A stretch of DNA of 64,000 bases from Paraburkholderia dilworthii (lineage in GTDB: Bacteria > Pseudomonadota > Gammaproteobacteria > Burkholderiales > Burkholderiaceae): the NCBI RefSeq assembly GCF_000472525.1, contig NZ_AWZT01000010.1, forward strand, positions 108,818 through 172,817, written 5' to 3'. The position numbers and the translations under genes are program-made. Shown here in pieces: positions 8,967 through 18,370 of the stretch. Numbering within the stretch: the stretch's first letter is position 1; the number at the start of each line of letters is the position of its first letter. Below the pieces are notes generated by a model. That model did not search any database and had not been told where the DNA came from. It saw nothing but the letters and a program-made list of their open reading frames with translations.

Positions 8967-9446
8967 ATGAAACGCTTCGAACCCAGCTTTCTCGACAAGC
9001 TGTTCGACGACGAACCGCATCTGCCGGCCTCACCGGCGATGCGGCAATTGTCGTTGGAAGAGCTGAAGGGCACCGTCGCGCGCGATGTCGAAGCGATATT
9101 GAACACGCGTATCGCGCTGACCGAGCACGAGCTCGCGGCGTTGCCCGAATGTCAGCGCTCGGTGCTCACGTATGGTCTGAACGACTTCGCGGGTTTGAGT
9201 CTCGCGAGTCACTATGACCGTACGTTCATTTGCAAATCGATTCAACAGGCCATTGCACGGCATGAGCCGCGTTTGCAGCAGGTATCGGTCACACTCGAAC
9301 TGAACGAACAATCGACCAACGCGCTTAACTTTGCAATTCAAGCGCTGCTGGTCGTTCATCCGGCAGAAGAACCGGTGAGTTTCGATGCGATGTTGCAGCC
9401 ATCCACATTGCAATATTCGGTGACGCGCGCACGCGCGAAGCTTTAG
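8967..9446 (+). CDS. tssE: T6SS baseplate protein TssE (gp25-like)
   Basis: TssE is the small baseplate wedge protein, homologous to phage T4 gp25, that initiates sheath polymerisation. The 159-aa product starts FEPSFLDKLFDD, the common TssE opening. It contains VARDVEAILNTR, the gp25 motif region, followed by SVLTYGLNDFAGLSL. It is full length and sits between hcp and tssF in the usual order. Confidence 0.95.
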   Translation: MKRFEPSFLDKLFDDEPHLPASPAMRQLSLEELKGTVARDVEAILNTRIALTEHELAALPECQRSVLTYGLNDFAGLSLASHYDRTFICKSIQQAIARHEPRLQQVSVTLELNEQSTNALNFAIQALLVVHPAEEPVSFDAMLQPSTLQYSVTRARAKL

Positions 9447-9551
9447 AAGTTGTTTTAATACCGCTTGGCTTCATTACCGCTTTAACGCCGCCGTGACGCG
9501 TAACGGTGGCGCTAGTTCAAGCGGAGAGGGTTCGGGTCCGGGGATAGATCG

Positions 9552-11390
9552 ATGGAAGAATTGCTACCGTATTACGAGCGCGAATTATCATTTCTGCGGC
9601 GCTATTCGCGCGATTTCGCGGAGCGCTACCCGAAGATTGCCGCGCGTCTCGCGATGTCCGGCGAGCACTGCGAGGACCCGCATGTCGAGCGAATGATCGA
9701 ATCGTTTGCGCTGCTCGGCGCGCGCATCAACAAAAAGCTCGACGACGATTACCCGGAATTCACCGAAGCGCTACTGGAAGTACTGTATCCGCACTATCTG
9801 CGGCCATTTCCTTCATGTTCGATTGCGCAATTGGGCACCTCCGCCGCGCTGAGTCATCTGACCGAACCCGTCACGATCGAACGCGGCACTGAATTGAAGT
9901 CGCGGCCTATTCGCGGTGTGCAATGCCGTTTTCGCACGGCGTACGACGTGACGCTCGCGCCCATCCGGATTTCTGAAGCAAAGTACACGTCGGTTGCAAT
10001 GGCGCCGAGCGCGACCGTCTTGCCGGGCAATGCCACGGCCATCGTGTCGATTACTTTCGAATCGACCGCCGCGCAGCTCGATCTGTCCGCGTTGAAAATT
10101 GGTGCATTGCGCGCGCATTTGCACGGCGAGCAGTCGTTCATTGCGGCGCTCGCGGACTGCCTGTTCGTCAATGCAATGGCGACATATGTGGAAGCAGACC
10201 GGCGTGGCGTGTGGACGCAATTGCGCACGTCGCCTCTCGCGCAAGCGGGCTTTGACGAAAACAACGCACTGATCGACTATCCGGCCAAATCGCATCCCGC
10301 TTATCGGCTGCTGACCGAGTACTTCGCATTCCCGGAAAAATTCAATTTCGCCGACTTCGACCTGGCGGCAATGACACGCGCGGCAGGCCGCTGCCAGCGC
10401 ATGACCCTGCATGTCGTGCTAAAAGAAGTGCGCAGCGATTCGCATGTCGCCCGGTTGCTCGATGCGTTGTCCGCGCATCACTTTCGTCTCTTCTGTACGC
10501 CGGTGGTGAATCTGTTTGAACAGCACGGCGAACCGATTCGCGTGAGTCATCAGGTAATCTCATACCCGGTTGTCGCCGAAGCGCGCCGCGCATTTGCTTA
10601 TGAAGTTTATTCGATCGATTCGGTAAAGCTCGTCAGGCAACAGGCGCATCAGGAATCGGTAACCGAATTCCGGCCGTTCTATTCGCTGCATCACGGAGAA
10701 GCAGCACGCGCCGGACACTACTGGTTCGCGCGGCGCAACGATTGGGTCGCGCAAAAAAGCCCCGGCTATGAGACCGAAATCTCCATTGTCGACATCGATT
10801 TCGAGCCCGCAGCACCGCAAACCGACACGTTGAGTCTCGATCTGACATGTACGAATCGCGACTTGCCCGCAGGCCTTGCCGTAGGTCTCGAAGGCGGCGA
10901 TCTGTTTCTCGAAGGAGGTTCGCTGACCGGCAGCATTACGATGCTGCGCCGGCCCACGCCGAGTGTGCGTTTCGAACGAGGGCGCGCTTCGCATTGGCGG
11001 CTCATTTCGCATCTTGCGCTGAACCATGTGTCGCTTGCAAATAGCGGTTTGTCCGCGCTGAAGGAAATGCTGGTGCTTTACGATTTGCGGCGCACGGCGG
11101 TGTCGGCGCGGCATATCGACGGTCTAGTGGCTATCGAACAGCGCGCAGCCGTGCAATGGCTGCCGGGCAAACCGTTTGCCACATTCGTGCGCGGCATCGA
11201 GATTCGCCTGACCATCGACGAAGAACATTTTGTCGGCACGAGTCTCGCGTCGTTCGTGCGCGTGATCGACACATTCTTTGGGCTGTACGTGCATCTGAAC
11301 AGCTTTGTGCAACTGGTCGTCGTGTCGAAGCGCACTGGCGAGGAGATATTGCGATGCAAACCGCGCAGCGGCGAATCGATCCTGGCGTAG
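9552..11390 (+). CDS. tssF: T6SS baseplate protein TssF
   Basis: TssF forms the baseplate wedge with TssG and TssE around VgrG. The 612-aa product opens with LLPYYERELSFLRRYSRDFAE, a TssF hallmark, followed by ERMIESFALLGARINKKLDD. Its 3' end overlaps tssG by 37 bp. No defects are visible. Confidence 0.96.
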   Translation: MEELLPYYERELSFLRRYSRDFAERYPKIAARLAMSGEHCEDPHVERMIESFALLGARINKKLDDDYPEFTEALLEVLYPHYLRPFPSCSIAQLGTSAALSHLTEPVTIERGTELKSRPIRGVQCRFRTAYDVTLAPIRISEAKYTSVAMAPSATVLPGNATAIVSITFESTAAQLDLSALKIGALRAHLHGEQSFIAALADCLFVNAMATYVEADRRGVWTQLRTSPLAQAGFDENNALIDYPAKSHPAYRLLTEYFAFPEKFNFADFDLAAMTRAAGRCQRMTLHVVLKEVRSDSHVARLLDALSAHHFRLFCTPVVNLFEQHGEPIRVSHQVISYPVVAEARRAFAYEVYSIDSVKLVRQQAHQESVTEFRPFYSLHHGEAARAGHYWFARRNDWVAQKSPGYETEISIVDIDFEPAAPQTDTLSLDLTCTNRDLPAGLAVGLEGGDLFLEGGSLTGSITMLRRPTPSVRFERGRASHWRLISHLALNHVSLANSGLSALKEMLVLYDLRRTAVSARHIDGLVAIEQRAAVQWLPGKPFATFVRGIEIRLTIDEEHFVGTSLASFVRVIDTFFGLYVHLNSFVQLVVVSKRTGEEILRCKPRSGESILA

Positions 11391-12448
11391 TCGAGCAGCT
11401 TCTCGACGAACCGCATCGCTTCGAATTTTTTCAGGCCGTGCGGCTGCTCGAGAAGTGGTTCGCGCAGCAATCGCCGTCTGAGGTCCGGCGTTCCGGCGAT
11501 ATCGTCGCGCAGCGCATCGCCTTTCGCAATTCCCTGTCGATGTCGTTTCCGCCGAGCGAAATTCACGGCGCCCAATCTTATGACGACGAGGGCGCCGCGC
11601 TGAAAGAGAAGGCACAACGCACGGCGGCGCTACAAGACGGCTCGCTCGAAAAAGTGGATATCACGCCGGCGTTTTTTGGTTTACTCGGCGGGCAGGGCGC
11701 GTTGCCGCTGCATTACACCGAGCAGATCATCGCGCGTGAACAGATCAAGCGGGACCGCGCCGCGCGCGAATTCTTCGATGTGTTTTCGAATCGCGCCACC
11801 GCGCTCTTTTACGCGGCGTGGAAGAAGTACCGCTTGCCGTTCCACTACGAACTGGATCGCGACGAACGCTATTTGCCGTTGCTGCTCGCCCTGGCAGGCG
11901 TCGCCGACAACGACACGCGCAACAGTCTGCAAAGCGGGGAGGGTGCGCTATTCGACGAAGCGATTGCTGGGTATGCGCTGCCCGCGCGGCACAGGCCCGT
12001 GTCGGCAGCCTATTTGCAGCGCACGTTGTCGGACTATTTCAAGGTGCCCGTGCGCGTCGAACAATTCGTCGGCAAATGGTACGACGTGCCGCGCGATCAA
12101 TTGACCGTACTCGGCAGTGTCAATGCGACGCTGGGCGCAACGGCGCTAGCGGGCGAGCGCGTCTGGCAGCGCGATATGCGGGCGCGGCTCGTGATCGGCC
12201 CTCTCGACAAGGCCGATTACGAGGCCTTTCTACCTGGCGCGGATCGCGCCGTCGCGCTCGAACGCATGCTTACGCTGCTTGCGGGCATCACGCTGGAATA
12301 CGAAGTGTCGCTAGTGTTGCGCCGCGAGGCTGTTGGGCCGGCGCTTCTGAGCAAGGGCGCGCGCCTCGGCTGGGACGCGTTCCTCTGCACGCGCACCGCG
12401 CAACATGATCGCGCGGATGCCCGTTACGAATTGCACGTAATCCACTGA
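11354..12448 (+). CDS. tssG: T6SS baseplate protein TssG
   Basis: TssG is the partner of TssF in the baseplate wedge. The ATG at 11354 gives a 364-aa protein whose start contains EPHRFEFFQAVRLLEKW, the TssG signature. It contains PAFFGLLGGQGALPLHYTE and ends normally. The open frame reaches farther upstream (to 11156) inside tssF, but that part is a shadow of the tssF codons. The 37-bp overlap implies coupled translation of the wedge partners. Confidence 0.94.
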   Translation: MQTAQRRIDPGVVEQLLDEPHRFEFFQAVRLLEKWFAQQSPSEVRRSGDIVAQRIAFRNSLSMSFPPSEIHGAQSYDDEGAALKEKAQRTAALQDGSLEKVDITPAFFGLLGGQGALPLHYTEQIIAREQIKRDRAAREFFDVFSNRATALFYAAWKKYRLPFHYELDRDERYLPLLLALAGVADNDTRNSLQSGEGALFDEAIAGYALPARHRPVSAAYLQRTLSDYFKVPVRVEQFVGKWYDVPRDQLTVLGSVNATLGATALAGERVWQRDMRARLVIGPLDKADYEAFLPGADRAVALERMLTLLAGITLEYEVSLVLRREAVGPALLSKGARLGWDAFLCTRTAQHDRADARYELHVIH

Positions 12449-12481
12449 CCATAACGATAGAATCTGACCGGATCGCACGAC

Positions 12482-15157
12482 ATGAGCACGTCCCTCAATA
12501 CTTTGATCGCCAAACTGAATCCGACTTGCCGGCAAGCGGCGTTGCTGGCGGCGAACAACTGTCTCGCGCGCGGTCATTACGAGGTCGATCTCGAGCATCT
12601 TCTGCTTGCGCTGCTCGATGAACCGGCAAACGATGTTGCGCTCGTGCTGCGCGCAAGCACGATCGACGCGCATGCGTTGCGCGCGGATATCGAGCGCGAG
12701 TTGCAGCGCCTGAAAACCGGCAATACGCGCACGCCGGTTTTCTCGAAACATCTGATCGATCTGCTCGAACAGGCGTGGCTGATTGCATCGCTCGATTCGC
12801 AGATTGGACGCATACGGTCGGGACATGTGCTGCTCGCGTTGCTGAGCGCGCCCGATCTCGCGCAGTTTGCCGAACGCATGTCGCCGTTGTTGCGCGATGT
12901 GCGCGTGACGGATCTGAAGCACAAGTTCGAAGAGCTGACCGTGGGCTCCCGCGAAGTCGAACGCAGCAATGCGGCGCAGAGTATCGAAGAGAACACGAGC
13001 GATGCAGCGACTTCGAATGCCGCTCACGGCGCACCGTCGAAAACGCCTGCACTCGATACCTACACCAGCAACCTGACGCAGCGCGCGCGTGAAGGCAAGA
13101 TCGACCCGGTGATCGGCCGCGAAGGCGAGATTCGCCAGACCATCGACATTCTGATGCGGCGCCGGCAGAACAATCCGATCATGACGGGTGAGGCGGGTGT
13201 CGGCAAGACGGCGGTGGTCGAAGGTCTCGCGCTGCGCATCGCGGCAGACGACGTGCCCGCGCCGCTCAAAGGCGTGGCGTTACATGTGCTCGACATGGGG
13301 CTGCTGCAAGCGGGCGCGAGCGTCAAGGGCGAGTTCGAGAACCGCCTGAAGAACGTGATCGACGAGGTCAAGAAGAGCCCACATCCGGTCATTCTGTTTA
13401 TCGACGAGGCGCATACGATCATCGGCGCGGGCGGCCAGGCAGGTCAGAACGATGCGGCGAATCTGCTGAAACCGGCATTGGCGCGCGGCGAATTGCGCAC
13501 AATCGCGGCGACCACGTGGAGCGAGTACAAGAAGTACTTTGAGAAAGACGCCGCACTCGCGCGCCGTTTCCAGGTCGTGAAGATCGAAGAGCCCAGCGAG
13601 ACGCTTGCAGCAGCGATGCTGCGTGGCATGGCGTCATTGATGGAAAGGCACTTCAACGTGCGGGTGCTCGACGACGCGATCACTGAAGCTGTCCGCCTCT
13701 CGCATCGCTATATTAGCGGCCGGCAACTGCCGGATAAGGCAATCAGTGTGCTCGACACCGCGTGCGCGAAGGTTGCGCTCGCGCACAGTTCCACACCGGC
13801 CGCAATCGACGACACGAAGAAGCACATCGAGCGTATCGACGCGGAAATCGCAGCACTCGAACGCGAAGTGGCGAGCGGCGCACTGCACGACGAACGGCTC
13901 ACCCAATTGCGGGAGCTGCGCGAAGAAGAGCTCAAGCATCTCGCCGAAGACGAAGCGCGCTACGACAAGGAGCGCGCGTTGGTGACTGACATCGTCGGCT
14001 TGCGTGCGGACATCGACGCCGCTCGTGTGAGCAGTGCGGACGCGGAGCAAGCGGAGAAGGCGCAACAGGCGCGCGAAACGCTCGCTATGCGCGTCGCCGG
14101 ATTGCATGCGTTGCAGGGCGGTCAGCCGATGGTGCCGTTGCAGGTCGACGGCCACGTGGTCGCTGAAATCGTCGCATCGTGGACAGGCATTCCGCTCGGT
14201 CGCATGGTCAAGGATGAAATCCAGACTGTACTCAATCTGCAACCACTGCTCGCCGCGCGCGTGCTCGGCCAGGATCATGCACTCGAAGCCATCGCGCAGC
14301 GGGTGCGCACGGCAAGTGCGAATCTCGAGGATCCGAACAAGCCGCGCGGTGTATTCATGTTCGTCGGCCCGTCGGGTGTCGGCAAGACGGAGACCGCGCT
14401 CGCACTCGCCGATGTGCTGTACGGCGGCGAGCGCAAGATGGTCACGATCAACATGAGCGAGTATCAGGAAGCGCATAGCGTCTCTGGCCTGAAAGGTTCG
14501 CCGCCGGGCTATGTCGGTTATGGCGAGGGCGGCGTGTTGACAGAAGCGGTGCGCCGCAATCCGTATTCGGTCGTGTTGCTCGACGAAGTCGAAAAGGCCC
14601 ATCCCGATGTGCTCGAAATGTTCTTCCAGGTGTTCGACAAAGGCACGATGGATGACGCAGAAGGCCGCGAAATAGACTTTCGCAATACGCTGATCATTCT
14701 TACGTCGAATGTCGGTTCGCAAGCGGTCATGCAGGCTTGCCTGAACAAAACCGCCGACGAACTACCCGACGCGGACGCACTCGCGGAGACCTTGCGTCCG
14801 CAGCTATATAAAGTATTTAAACCGGCTTTTCTCGGGCGCATGAAAGTGGTGCCGTACTATCCGATTTCGGACGACGTGCTTGCGGAAATCATCGAGTTGA
14901 AGCTCGAGCGGATTCGCCGCCGCATCGAATCGAATCACAAGGCAGTGTTCGAGTGGGATGAGTCTCTGGTCGATGCGGTGCTCGCACGCTGCACTGAAGT
15001 GGATTCCGGCGCGCGCAACGTCGACCATATTTTGAACGGCACGCTGTTGCCGGAAGTCGCGCAGCAACTGTTGGAGCGCATCGCCAATGGCGAGGCAATC
15101 CAACGTATTTCAGTGCGCGCGAGCGAGGCTGGCGAGTTCGAATACGCCGTCGTATAA
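12482..15157 (+). CDS. clpV: T6SS AAA+ ATPase ClpV (TssH)
   Basis: ClpV uses ATP to unfold contracted TssBC sheaths so that subunits can be reused. The 891-aa product has a Clp N-terminal domain (about 10-150), a variable linker, and a first AAA module with Walker A GEAGVGKT at about 235-242 and Walker [11 protein letters not shown] middle coiled coil lies near 440-550 (rich in Glu, Arg and Leu). The second AAA module has Walker A GPSGVGKT near 629-636 and Walker [12 protein letters not shown]. Both ATPase modules look complete. It lies 33 bp after tssG and 35 bp before tssA. Confidence 0.97.
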   Translation: MSTSLNTLIAKLNPTCRQAALLAANNCLARGHYEVDLEHLLLALLDEPANDVALVLRASTIDAHALRADIERELQRLKTGNTRTPVFSKHLIDLLEQAWLIASLDSQIGRIRSGHVLLALLSAPDLAQFAERMSPLLRDVRVTDLKHKFEELTVGSREVERSNAAQSIEENTSDAATSNAAHGAPSKTPALDTYTSNLTQRAREGKIDPVIGREGEIRQTIDILMRRRQNNPIMTGEAGVGKTAVVEGLALRIAADDVPAPLKGVALHVLDMGLLQAGASVKGEFENRLKNVIDEVKKSPHPVILFIDEAHTIIGAGGQAGQNDAANLLKPALARGELRTIAATTWSEYKKYFEKDAALARRFQVVKIEEPSETLAAAMLRGMASLMERHFNVRVLDDAITEAVRLSHRYISGRQLPDKAISVLDTACAKVALAHSSTPAAIDDTKKHIERIDAEIAALEREVASGALHDERLTQLRELREEELKHLAEDEARYDKERALVTDIVGLRADIDAARVSSADAEQAEKAQQARETLAMRVAGLHALQGGQPMVPLQVDGHVVAEIVASWTGIPLGRMVKDEIQTVLNLQPLLAARVLGQDHALEAIAQRVRTASANLEDPNKPRGVFMFVGPSGVGKTETALALADVLYGGERKMVTINMSEYQEAHSVSGLKGSPPGYVGYGEGGVLTEAVRRNPYSVVLLDEVEKAHPDVLEMFFQVFDKGTMDDAEGREIDFRNTLIILTSNVGSQAVMQACLNKTADELPDADALAETLRPQLYKVFKPAFLGRMKVVPYYPISDDVLAEIIELKLERIRRRIESNHKAVFEWDESLVDAVLARCTEVDSGARNVDHILNGTLLPEVAQQLLERIANGEAIQRISVRASEAGEFEYAVV

Positions 15158-15192
15158 GCGATTTCAAAAACGCAAACTGATAGCTCTGTGAC

Positions 15193-16311
15193 ATGCCGAC
15201 CAATCTGAACACGCTGCTCGCCCCGATCAGTGAAGCCGCACCCTGTGGCGAAGATCTGCTGTTCTCCGCTGACTTCGACGCGATCCAGCACGCGCGACGT
15301 TTCGAAGACCCATCGCTGGATCAAGGCGAATGGATCACTGAAATCAAGGAAGCCGACTGGCCTTTCGTGATCGAGCGGTCCTGCGCTTTGCTGCAAACGC
15401 AGACCAAGGACTTACGGCTCGCGGTGTGGCTCACGGAAGCGCTTGCCATCGAGGAAGGCGTGAGCGGGCTCACGCGGGGCTACGTGTTGCTCGCAGGGCT
15501 GTGCGAGAAGTATTGGGACACGGTTCATCCGCTGCCGGAAGGCGACGACACCGAGTATCGTCTCGGCAATGTTGCGTGGCTCGTCGGGCGCACCGGCGAT
15601 CTGCTGCGCGCTATGCCGCTCACGTCGTCGCAAGGCAGTGTCTACAGCACGACCGACTGGGACGTGGCCACGCATGTTGCGCAAGCCGTGAAGCGCGATC
15701 CCGATCATGCCGACGACATTGCACGCGGCAAGCCTTCCATCGAGCAGATCGACGCATCGAAACGTGCAACACCACCCGCGTTTTATTCGGCGCTGCTCAC
15801 CGAGCTCAAGACATTCGAAGCGGCGATGCTCGCGCTGGAACAGGAACTGGACTGCCGCGCTGCCGACGCGGCGCCGAGCTTCCGTCAGGCGAAGGACGCG
15901 TATGAAAGCGTCTATCGTCTCGCCGAGCGCTTTGCACGCGATCTAGGTGTGAATGCGCAAACGCAGCAGACGTCCGGCAATGGATCGAGTGCGTCCACTC
16001 CTCATGAAAGCGAACGCGCTGAGCCCACCTTCAAGACTTCACCGCAACGCGAGGAGCCTGTGTTGACGACCACGCCGACCATCGCAATTGCAGGAATCCA
16101 GAGCCGCGCGCAAGCCGTCGCGCAGTTGCGCGCGGTGGCCCGGTTTTTTCGCAGCACGGAGCCGCATAATCCCGCTGCTTATTTCGCCGACAAAGCCGCC
16201 GAGGCCGCGGATATGCCATTGCACCAGTGGCTCTCAACCGTGGTGAAAGACGACGGGTCGCTCGCGCATATTCGCGAGTTGCTCGGTGTGAAGCCAGAAG
16301 AAAGCAGCTAG
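15193..16311 (+). CDS. tssA: T6SS assembly protein TssA (ImpA family)
   Basis: TssA proteins prime baseplate and sheath-tube assembly. The 372-aa product has the N-terminal ImpA domain: APCGEDLLFSADFDAIQ near residue 17, then LRLAVWLTEALAIEEGVSGL and YWDTVHPLPEGDD. A low-complexity linker at about 255-290 leads to a shorter C-terminal domain (IQSRAQAVAQLRAVARFFR). It is the last gene of the rightward operon and is followed within 20 bp by a strong bidirectional terminator. Confidence 0.95.
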   Translation: MPTNLNTLLAPISEAAPCGEDLLFSADFDAIQHARRFEDPSLDQGEWITEIKEADWPFVIERSCALLQTQTKDLRLAVWLTEALAIEEGVSGLTRGYVLLAGLCEKYWDTVHPLPEGDDTEYRLGNVAWLVGRTGDLLRAMPLTSSQGSVYSTTDWDVATHVAQAVKRDPDHADDIARGKPSIEQIDASKRATPPAFYSALLTELKTFEAAMLALEQELDCRAADAAPSFRQAKDAYESVYRLAERFARDLGVNAQTQQTSGNGSSASTPHESERAEPTFKTSPQREEPVLTTTPTIAIAGIQSRAQAVAQLRAVARFFRSTEPHNPAAYFADKAAEAADMPLHQWLSTVVKDDGSLAHIRELLGVKPEESS

Positions 16312-16330
16312 ACGTCTGCGCCGAAACGCG

Positions 16331-16372
16331 AAAAAACCTGGCTTCGGGTCATCGACCAAGCCAGGTTTTTTT
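16331..16372. terminator. Bidirectional terminator between tssA and tagL
   Basis: A 14-bp perfect stem (aaaaaacctggctt/aagccaggtttttt) encloses a 13-nt loop. T runs on the plus strand and A runs that become T on the minus strand make it able to stop both convergent T6SS operons. Confidence 0.9.
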
Positions 16373-16407
16373 ACGCGAGCAGCTTATACAGTGACGCCGT
16401 GGTCCGC

Positions 16408-17373
16408 TCAGGAACCCGCGCGAAACTCGATGCGGCGGTTGCGTGCACGCCCATCGGCGCTATCGTTCGATGCAATCGGCTGGTCGGGCCCGACGCCTGT
16501 CGTGCTCATCTGTTGCGGGGGAATGCCTTTCGCGACGAGATAACCCTTCACTGCATCGGCGCGTGCCTGGCTCAATGCGATATTCGATGTGCGATTACCC
16601 GAGTTGTCGGTGTGACCGATGATCGCTACCGTCTTCGTCGTCATCTTCAGCATCGCGGTCGCCATCTGATCCAGAATCGCGCGGCCTTGGGGTGTAAGCG
16701 TCGCGCTGCCGGTCTCGAATTCGATCGTACGATTCGCGAGCGTCTGGTCCAGCAGTCCCTGCTCGGATGCGCTGACGCGCAAGCCGTTCTTGATCGTGTA
16801 CGTCGGATTCAGCGCGTTTGCCATGTCGCTCGCAAGTTGCTGACGCTGCGATTCGTTGCGCACTTCTCCTTTCACGTCGATCTGCGTGCCGTCGATTTTC
16901 AATTGCCCCTTGCTGATCTGTTTAAGTTGCGGGCCGATCAGTTTTTGTACGTTGGCGGACCAGTTAGGCGGCGTGGCTACGTCTGCGACCTCGATCTGAT
17001 CGACCACGTTGGTGGCGCCGTACGTGTCGCGCAAGCGTGCGAGCACGGCCGCCTTGGTCGCTTCGTCCGGCACCTTGCCGCCGACCACGACCTGGCCCGG
17101 TGCAGCGTTGGCGGGCGGCGGCGAAGCCGTGACTGCGCCGGTGCCGGCGCCGGTCGTGCCGCTCGCCAGGCCGGCTGTGTTCACTGCGGGACCGGCTTTG
17201 CCTGTACTCGCAGAGGGGCTGGACGAAGGTGCTGGCAGCGTCGTCGTACGAATCGACATGCCGCTGTTGTCGACCGGCGTGACGCGCGCGGGGCCGTCGT
17301 TGTCGGCGTGAGCCAAAGCGCTAAGCATCAAGCCAGCGAGTAGCGCGGTGATCCGGTTGCGAGAGTTCAGCAT
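16408..17373 (-). CDS. tagL: T6SS-associated OmpA-family peptidoglycan-binding protein TagL
   Basis: TagL anchors the T6SS membrane complex to peptidoglycan, which is needed when TssL lacks its own binding domain. From the ATG at 17373 the protein has 321 aa. It has a cleavable signal peptide (LLAGLMLSALAHA), a Pro/Ala/Ser-rich linker, a BON-like segment at about 100-190 (VPDEATKAAVLARLRDTYG) and a C-terminal OmpA domain. That domain carries IIGHTDNSGN and SQARADAVKGYL, with the diaminopimelate-binding Asp and Arg. The open frame extends to 17670, but that part is the antisense of tagF. Its start is 4 bp from the tagF stop, so it is coupled to tagF. A signal peptide in place of a membrane anchor suggests a soluble periplasmic form. 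Confidence 0.88.
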   Translation of the reverse strand: MLNSRNRITALLAGLMLSALAHADNDGPARVTPVDNSGMSIRTTTLPAPSSSPSASTGKAGPAVNTAGLASGTTGAGTGAVTASPPPANAAPGQVVVGGKVPDEATKAAVLARLRDTYGATNVVDQIEVADVATPPNWSANVQKLIGPQLKQISKGQLKIDGTQIDVKGEVRNESQRQQLASDMANALNPTYTIKNGLRVSASEQGLLDQTLANRTIEFETGSATLTPQGRAILDQMATAMLKMTTKTVAIIGHTDNSGNRTSNIALSQARADAVKGYLVAKGIPPQQMSTTGVGPDQPIASNDSADGRARNRRIEFRAGS

Positions 17374-17377
17374 TGCA

Positions 17378-18370
17378 TTACGCTCCCGTGAAGGCTTCGC
17401 GGAACGTGTCGATGCTGACGCGCAAGGACAGTTGCGGTTGGTCGAGGTAGCTGACGAGCTTGCTGATGCCATGATCGTTTTGTGCGTGTTCGTCGATCCA
17501 CTCGGGGTCGTCGATATCGATGTTATGTGCTGCATAGGCTTGCGGATCCACCACACTGTGCAGCGTTTTTGCCGACGCGCCGTTAAAGCCGATGATGAGC
17601 CGCTCCCGCTCCGCAATCGTGCCGATGAAAATCGCCAGTTCGAAATCCGCCTGCGCGACGAACGGCGCAATCAGTTCGAGCCAGAACGCGGCGACGAGAC
17701 TGCGATAGAACGGATCGTTCGGCAGCGGCAGCGTGAGTCCGCGTTCGAGATGCGACGAGCCGCTTTGCATCACCGGACGCAGCAATGAACCAAGCGCGAG
17801 CATCGCGCCGCGCAAGCGCACCGGATGGCCGCTTGCGAGCAGCATCTGTTCAAGCCCGGCGAGTGTCTGATGTTCGACGAAGTCGTTGAACGTACCGTCA
17901 TGCGGATTGCCCGGACCGCCGCCGATCTCGATGGATACTTGCGTTTCACCAAGCGCCTGCAATGCGCCGGCCGGCTCGCTGACGCCGAGCAACGGCTTCA
18001 TTTGCGCGGACACGCGCGACCACAAACGCGCAAAAGCGAGCGGGCTATGCGCAAGGAACGTAAGCGGCCTTTCGACCTCGAGCGCGGTCGCAGCTAGAAA
18101 CGGAAAACGCCGCGATGACTGATCGTGACTCGCCACCATGTGGCCGGCAATCGCGAGCTTGCTGCGCGAGCCGAGGAACGCGAAGTGCATCGGCTTCGCG
18201 TTTTCATAAACGATCTTCCAGCGCGGATCGTCGGTAAGCAACTCCATCGCCTCGGCGATCCAACGGTCGAGCGTGGCGAGCAACTGCGGGTTATGCGCGC
18301 TTTTTACGAAGTCGCCACGCGACGGAATCTTGCCGAAGTACGCGATCTGCGCCTGGATGGTCTGCGTCAT
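17378..18370 (-). CDS. tagF: T6SS-associated protein TagF
   Basis: TagF is a post-translational negative regulator in the Pseudomonas and Agrobacterium systems studied. The 330-aa product starts AQIAYFGKIPSRGDFVKS, which is the family signature (YFGKlPsrGDFv), and continues with the KLAIAGHMVASHDQSSRRFPF region. It is at the long end of the family because it carries an extra C-terminal 120-130 residues. No PppA phosphatase domain is fused to it and no PpkA kinase or Fha gene is present in this locus. Threonine-phosphorylation control is therefore either encoded elsewhere or missing. Its start overlaps the tssM stop by 4 bp. Confidence 0.9.
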   Translation of the reverse strand: MTQTIQAQIAYFGKIPSRGDFVKSAHNPQLLATLDRWIAEAMELLTDDPRWKIVYENAKPMHFAFLGSRSKLAIAGHMVASHDQSSRRFPFLAATALEVERPLTFLAHSPLAFARLWSRVSAQMKPLLGVSEPAGALQALGETQVSIEIGGGPGNPHDGTFNDFVEHQTLAGLEQMLLASGHPVRLRGAMLALGSLLRPVMQSGSSHLERGLTLPLPNDPFYRSLVAAFWLELIAPFVAQADFELAIFIGTIAERERLIIGFNGASAKTLHSVVDPQAYAAHNIDIDDPEWIDEHAQNDHGISKLVSYLDQPQLSLRVSIDTFREAFTGA